From NCBI GenBank assembly GCA_046304235.1, contig JBKCEW010000019.1:1-7689 (forward strand): a stretch of 7,689 nt of DNA, given 5' to 3'. The DNA comes from CANHVK01 sp046304235 (GTDB taxonomy: Bacteria > Bacteroidota > Bacteroidia > Flavobacteriales_D > Crocinitomicaceae). A program made the translations under genes and the position numbers. This document shows, in pieces, positions 5,462 through 7,689 of the stretch (position 1 is the stretch's first letter; every line of letters begins with the position of its first letter). The notes under the pieces are model-generated. The model saw nothing but the letters and a program-made list of their open reading frames with translations, did not search any database and was not told where the DNA came from.

Positions 5462-7636
5462 ATGATAAATAAATGGTTCACTTTATATGTTTTGTTTGGT
5501 GCTCAAATGATTTTCGCACAACAACAATTAACCATTGAAAAAATTTGGAAAAATGGTGAATTTGCTGAAAAAGGTGTCTCCGGTTTTAATGGTCTTAAAA
5601 ATGGAGAAGAATTTACCAAACTCAATCAAGACTCAAAAGGAAGTTCAATAACTGTCCACAGCTATAAAAACTATAAAGGAGAAGGAAAAAATCTTATTGC
5701 TAGCGATCAACTTATTTTTCAAGGCAAACCATTAAAAATAGACGATTACAGCTTCAGTGCTGATGAAAATAAAATTTTATTACTTACCAATAAAAAACCG
5801 ATTTACAGAAGAAGTTTCACTGCTAATTATTTTATTTATGATTTAAAAACACAAAAATTAAGTCCATTAGATAGTTCACGCTCTGAAAGTACCCTCGCTT
5901 CGTTTTCACCTGATGGTCAAAAAATTGCATACATTTTTAAAAATAATATTTATGTCAAAGATTTAATCACAAAGTCTATTACACAAATTACTTACGATGG
6001 TAAAAACAATGAAATTATAAATGGAACAACCGATTGGGTATATGAGGAGGAATTTGCAATAACCAAAGCATATGATTGGTCCTTCGATAGTAAAAAAATT
6101 GCATTTTTAAGATTTGATGAATCTCAAGTAAAACAATTTAACATAGATTACTTTGGGAAAAACTACCCGATTACACAAACATATAAATACCCAAAAGCAG
6201 GAGAATCAAACTCTAAAGTTGTAGCATTTGTGTACGATTTAACCAGTATGAAAAGTACATCGGTCACTCTAAATGATTATGAATACATACCTAGATTAAA
6301 ATGGGCAATAAGTTCTAACAATCTAATATTATTGACTTTAAACAGACACCAGAACAACCTAACTTTCTATAAAATTGATGCAAATAAAAATGAATTAAAT
6401 ATTATACCTTTTTACAACGAGAAATCAGAAACCTATATAGAAATAGATGACAACTTGATAATGAATCCAAATGACAAAGAAATAATCAGAACAAGCGAAA
6501 TTTCTGGTTTTAAGCATATTTACAAACTTGATTTCAATGGTAAACAAACACCAATCACTTCTGGAAATTATGATGTTATTGATATTTATGGGATTGACGA
6601 TAAAGCAACTACTATTTTTTATAGTGCTGCAGAGAAAGGTGCAATAAACAAAGGAATTTATAGTATTAAACTAAATGGAAAAGATAAAAAAGTATTGAGT
6701 AATGAAATTGGATCAAGTGAAGCTCAATTTGCTCAAGGAATGAATTATTTTGTTTTAGAATATTCGAATGCTAATACACCAAATCAATTTGAACTGAAAA
6801 CTAAAAATGGAAAAATAATTTCTTTGATGGAGGAAAATAATAATCTGAAAAATAGTCTGAAGAATTATACTCTTTCCAAAAAAGAATTTTACCAAGTTAA
6901 ACATGATGGAATTACTAATAATGCGTGGATAATGAAACCCGTAAATTTTGACACAACAAAAAAATATCCAGTTTTCATACATGTTTATGGAGGTCCAGGG
7001 CACAATACGGTAGTTAATGGTTGGGGAGGAAATGACTTTATGTTTCATCAATTTCTGACACAACAAGGATACATCGTAGTAAGTGTTGATCCTAGAGGTA
7101 CACAATTCAATGGTGTTAAACATAAAAAAGCAACTTATCTTCAAATGGGTAAATTAGAACTAGATGACTTCATAGCAACTGCAAAAGACTTAAAGAAGAG
7201 AAGCTATGTTGATTCTACACGTATTGGAATTCAAGGATGGAGCTATGGTGGTTTTATGAGTTCACTTGCAATTACAAAAGGTGCTAATCATTTTAAAACA
7301 GCCATCGCTGTGGCACCAGTAACTAACTGGAGGTTTTATGACAATATTTATACAGAGCGATTTATGAGAACACCTCAGGAAAATCAAAGTGGTTATGATG
7401 ACAACTCACCAATAAAGCATGTGAAAAACCTAAAAGGAAAATATTTATTAATTCATGGAACGGCTGATGACAATGTTCATTTTCAAAATGCAATGGAGCT
7501 CACAACTGCTTTAATCAATGCAAATATTCAATTTGAGCAATTCAGTTACCCTAATAAAAATCATGGGATTTATGGTGGGAATACACGAAATCACTTATAT
7601 CAAATGATGTATAATTTCATTTCTAAGAACTTATAA
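5462..7636 (+). CDS. Dipeptidyl peptidase IV (S9B prolyl oligopeptidase family)
   Basis: This 724-residue exopeptidase should cleave X-Pro and X-Ala dipeptides from peptide N-termini in the periplasm. A signal peptide covers about residues 1-20 (likely cut at FAQ-QQ). A beta-propeller domain spans about 90-450 and an alpha/beta hydrolase domain about 500-724. The catalytic triad is S594 in GWSYGG, D669 in HGTADDNVHFQ and H701 in NKNHGIYGG. The oxyanion tyrosine is Y509 in HVYGGPG. Compared with human DPP-IV from memory, the double-glutamate motif that binds the free N-terminus is kept in DWVYEEEF (E196, E197), as is the R125 equivalent (R116 in YRRS). So are S1-pocket residues W623, Y626 and Y630, and N671. 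The double Glu points to dipeptidyl rather than prolyl tripeptidyl peptidase activity. Length is normal for bacterial DPP-IV. An in-frame TAA at 5453-5455 makes this the first possible ATG. The gene appears monocistronic, with a hairpin right after it. Confidence 0.96.
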   Translation: MINKWFTLYVLFGAQMIFAQQQLTIEKIWKNGEFAEKGVSGFNGLKNGEEFTKLNQDSKGSSITVHSYKNYKGEGKNLIASDQLIFQGKPLKIDDYSFSADENKILLLTNKKPIYRRSFTANYFIYDLKTQKLSPLDSSRSESTLASFSPDGQKIAYIFKNNIYVKDLITKSITQITYDGKNNEIINGTTDWVYEEEFAITKAYDWSFDSKKIAFLRFDESQVKQFNIDYFGKNYPITQTYKYPKAGESNSKVVAFVYDLTSMKSTSVTLNDYEYIPRLKWAISSNNLILLTLNRHQNNLTFYKIDANKNELNIIPFYNEKSETYIEIDDNLIMNPNDKEIIRTSEISGFKHIYKLDFNGKQTPITSGNYDVIDIYGIDDKATTIFYSAAEKGAINKGIYSIKLNGKDKKVLSNEIGSSEAQFAQGMNYFVLEYSNANTPNQFELKTKNGKIISLMEENNNLKNSLKNYTLSKKEFYQVKHDGITNNAWIMKPVNFDTTKKYPVFIHVYGGPGHNTVVNGWGGNDFMFHQFLTQQGYIVVSVDPRGTQFNGVKHKKATYLQMGKLELDDFIATAKDLKKRSYVDSTRIGIQGWSYGGFMSSLAITKGANHFKTAIAVAPVTNWRFYDNIYTERFMRTPQENQSGYDDNSPIKHVKNLKGKYLLIHGTADDNVHFQNAMELTTALINANIQFEQFSYPNKNHGIYGGNTRNHLYQMMYNFISKNL

Positions 7637-7665
7637 GGAATAAATCGTAATTTTTAGATTCCTTA
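7634..7665 (+). terminator. Hairpin at the end of the DPP-IV gene, likely terminator
   Basis: TAAGGAAT (7634-7641) and ATTCCTTA (7658-7665) form a perfect 8-bp stem whose left arm begins with the DPP-IV stop codon. The 16-nt interior contains a further small AAAT/ATTT pairing (7642-7645 with 7650-7653). The stem is followed by AAATATTTTATAAAA, AT-rich but not a canonical U tract, so termination efficiency is uncertain. Nothing else is recognisable up to the window end. Confidence 0.5.
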
Positions 7666-7689
7666 AAATATTTTATAAAAAAGTTACCT

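Noticed and set aside
6755..7144. 129-residue minus-strand open frame inside the DPP-IV gene
   Set aside because: It lies opposite conserved S9 hydrolase sequence. Its Phe/Ile-rich composition is typical of antisense frames in AT-rich genes.
5462..7636. Prolyl tripeptidyl peptidase or acylaminoacyl peptidase as alternative identity for the S9 enzyme
   Set aside because: The intact DWVYEEE double-glutamate motif and the conserved S1-pocket residues match DPP-IV better than those relatives.
1..7689. Mobile element, CRISPR array, tRNA/rRNA or phage-defence module
   Set aside because: No transposase, integrase, terminal repeats, regularly spaced repeats or structural RNA were seen; the five intact genes account for nearly all of the window.

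Overview
The window is AT-rich DNA from a Bacteroidota bacterium, most likely a flavobacterium-like lineage. Several signs agree. There are TAnnTTTG-like -7 promoter elements and no clear Shine-Dalgarno sequences before any start. A secreted nuclease ends in a type IX secretion (T9SS) type A sorting domain. There is also a FISUMP-domain lipoprotein and a Bacteroidota-style DPP-IV peptidase. Genus cannot be fixed from the sequence alone.

Layout, left to right. Positions 1-103 hold no gene. A dihydrolipoyl dehydrogenase gene (lpdA, minus strand, 104-1495) is divergent from a two-gene plus-strand unit. That unit is an M61 glycyl-aminopeptidase-type metallopeptidase (1575-3269) followed 18 nt later by a FISUMP lipoprotein (3288-4046). 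An endonuclease I family protein with an N-terminal Fn3-like domain and a C-terminal sorting domain lies on the minus strand (4043-5419). It converges on the lipoprotein gene and the two overlap at a shared TTAA. It is divergent from a dipeptidyl peptidase IV gene (plus strand, 5462-7636), which ends in a hairpin that includes its own stop codon.

How the genes fit together: lpdA is core metabolism, the E3 subunit of 2-oxoacid dehydrogenase complexes and of glycine cleavage. The other four have a degradative or envelope theme. The nuclease is predicted to be secreted, DPP-IV periplasmic, the lipoprotein membrane-anchored, and M61 apparently cytoplasmic. A role in scavenging extracellular DNA and protein is plausible but inferred; only the M61 and lipoprotein genes look co-transcribed.

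I see no mobile element, CRISPR array, RNA gene or undescribed multi-gene system. The most informative non-coding signal is a perfect 15-bp element, TATTTTGTAACTTCG. It lies upstream of both lpdA and the DPP-IV gene, in the transcription orientation of each, and is exactly 28 nt from the start codon in both cases. It is best read as a shared promoter core.
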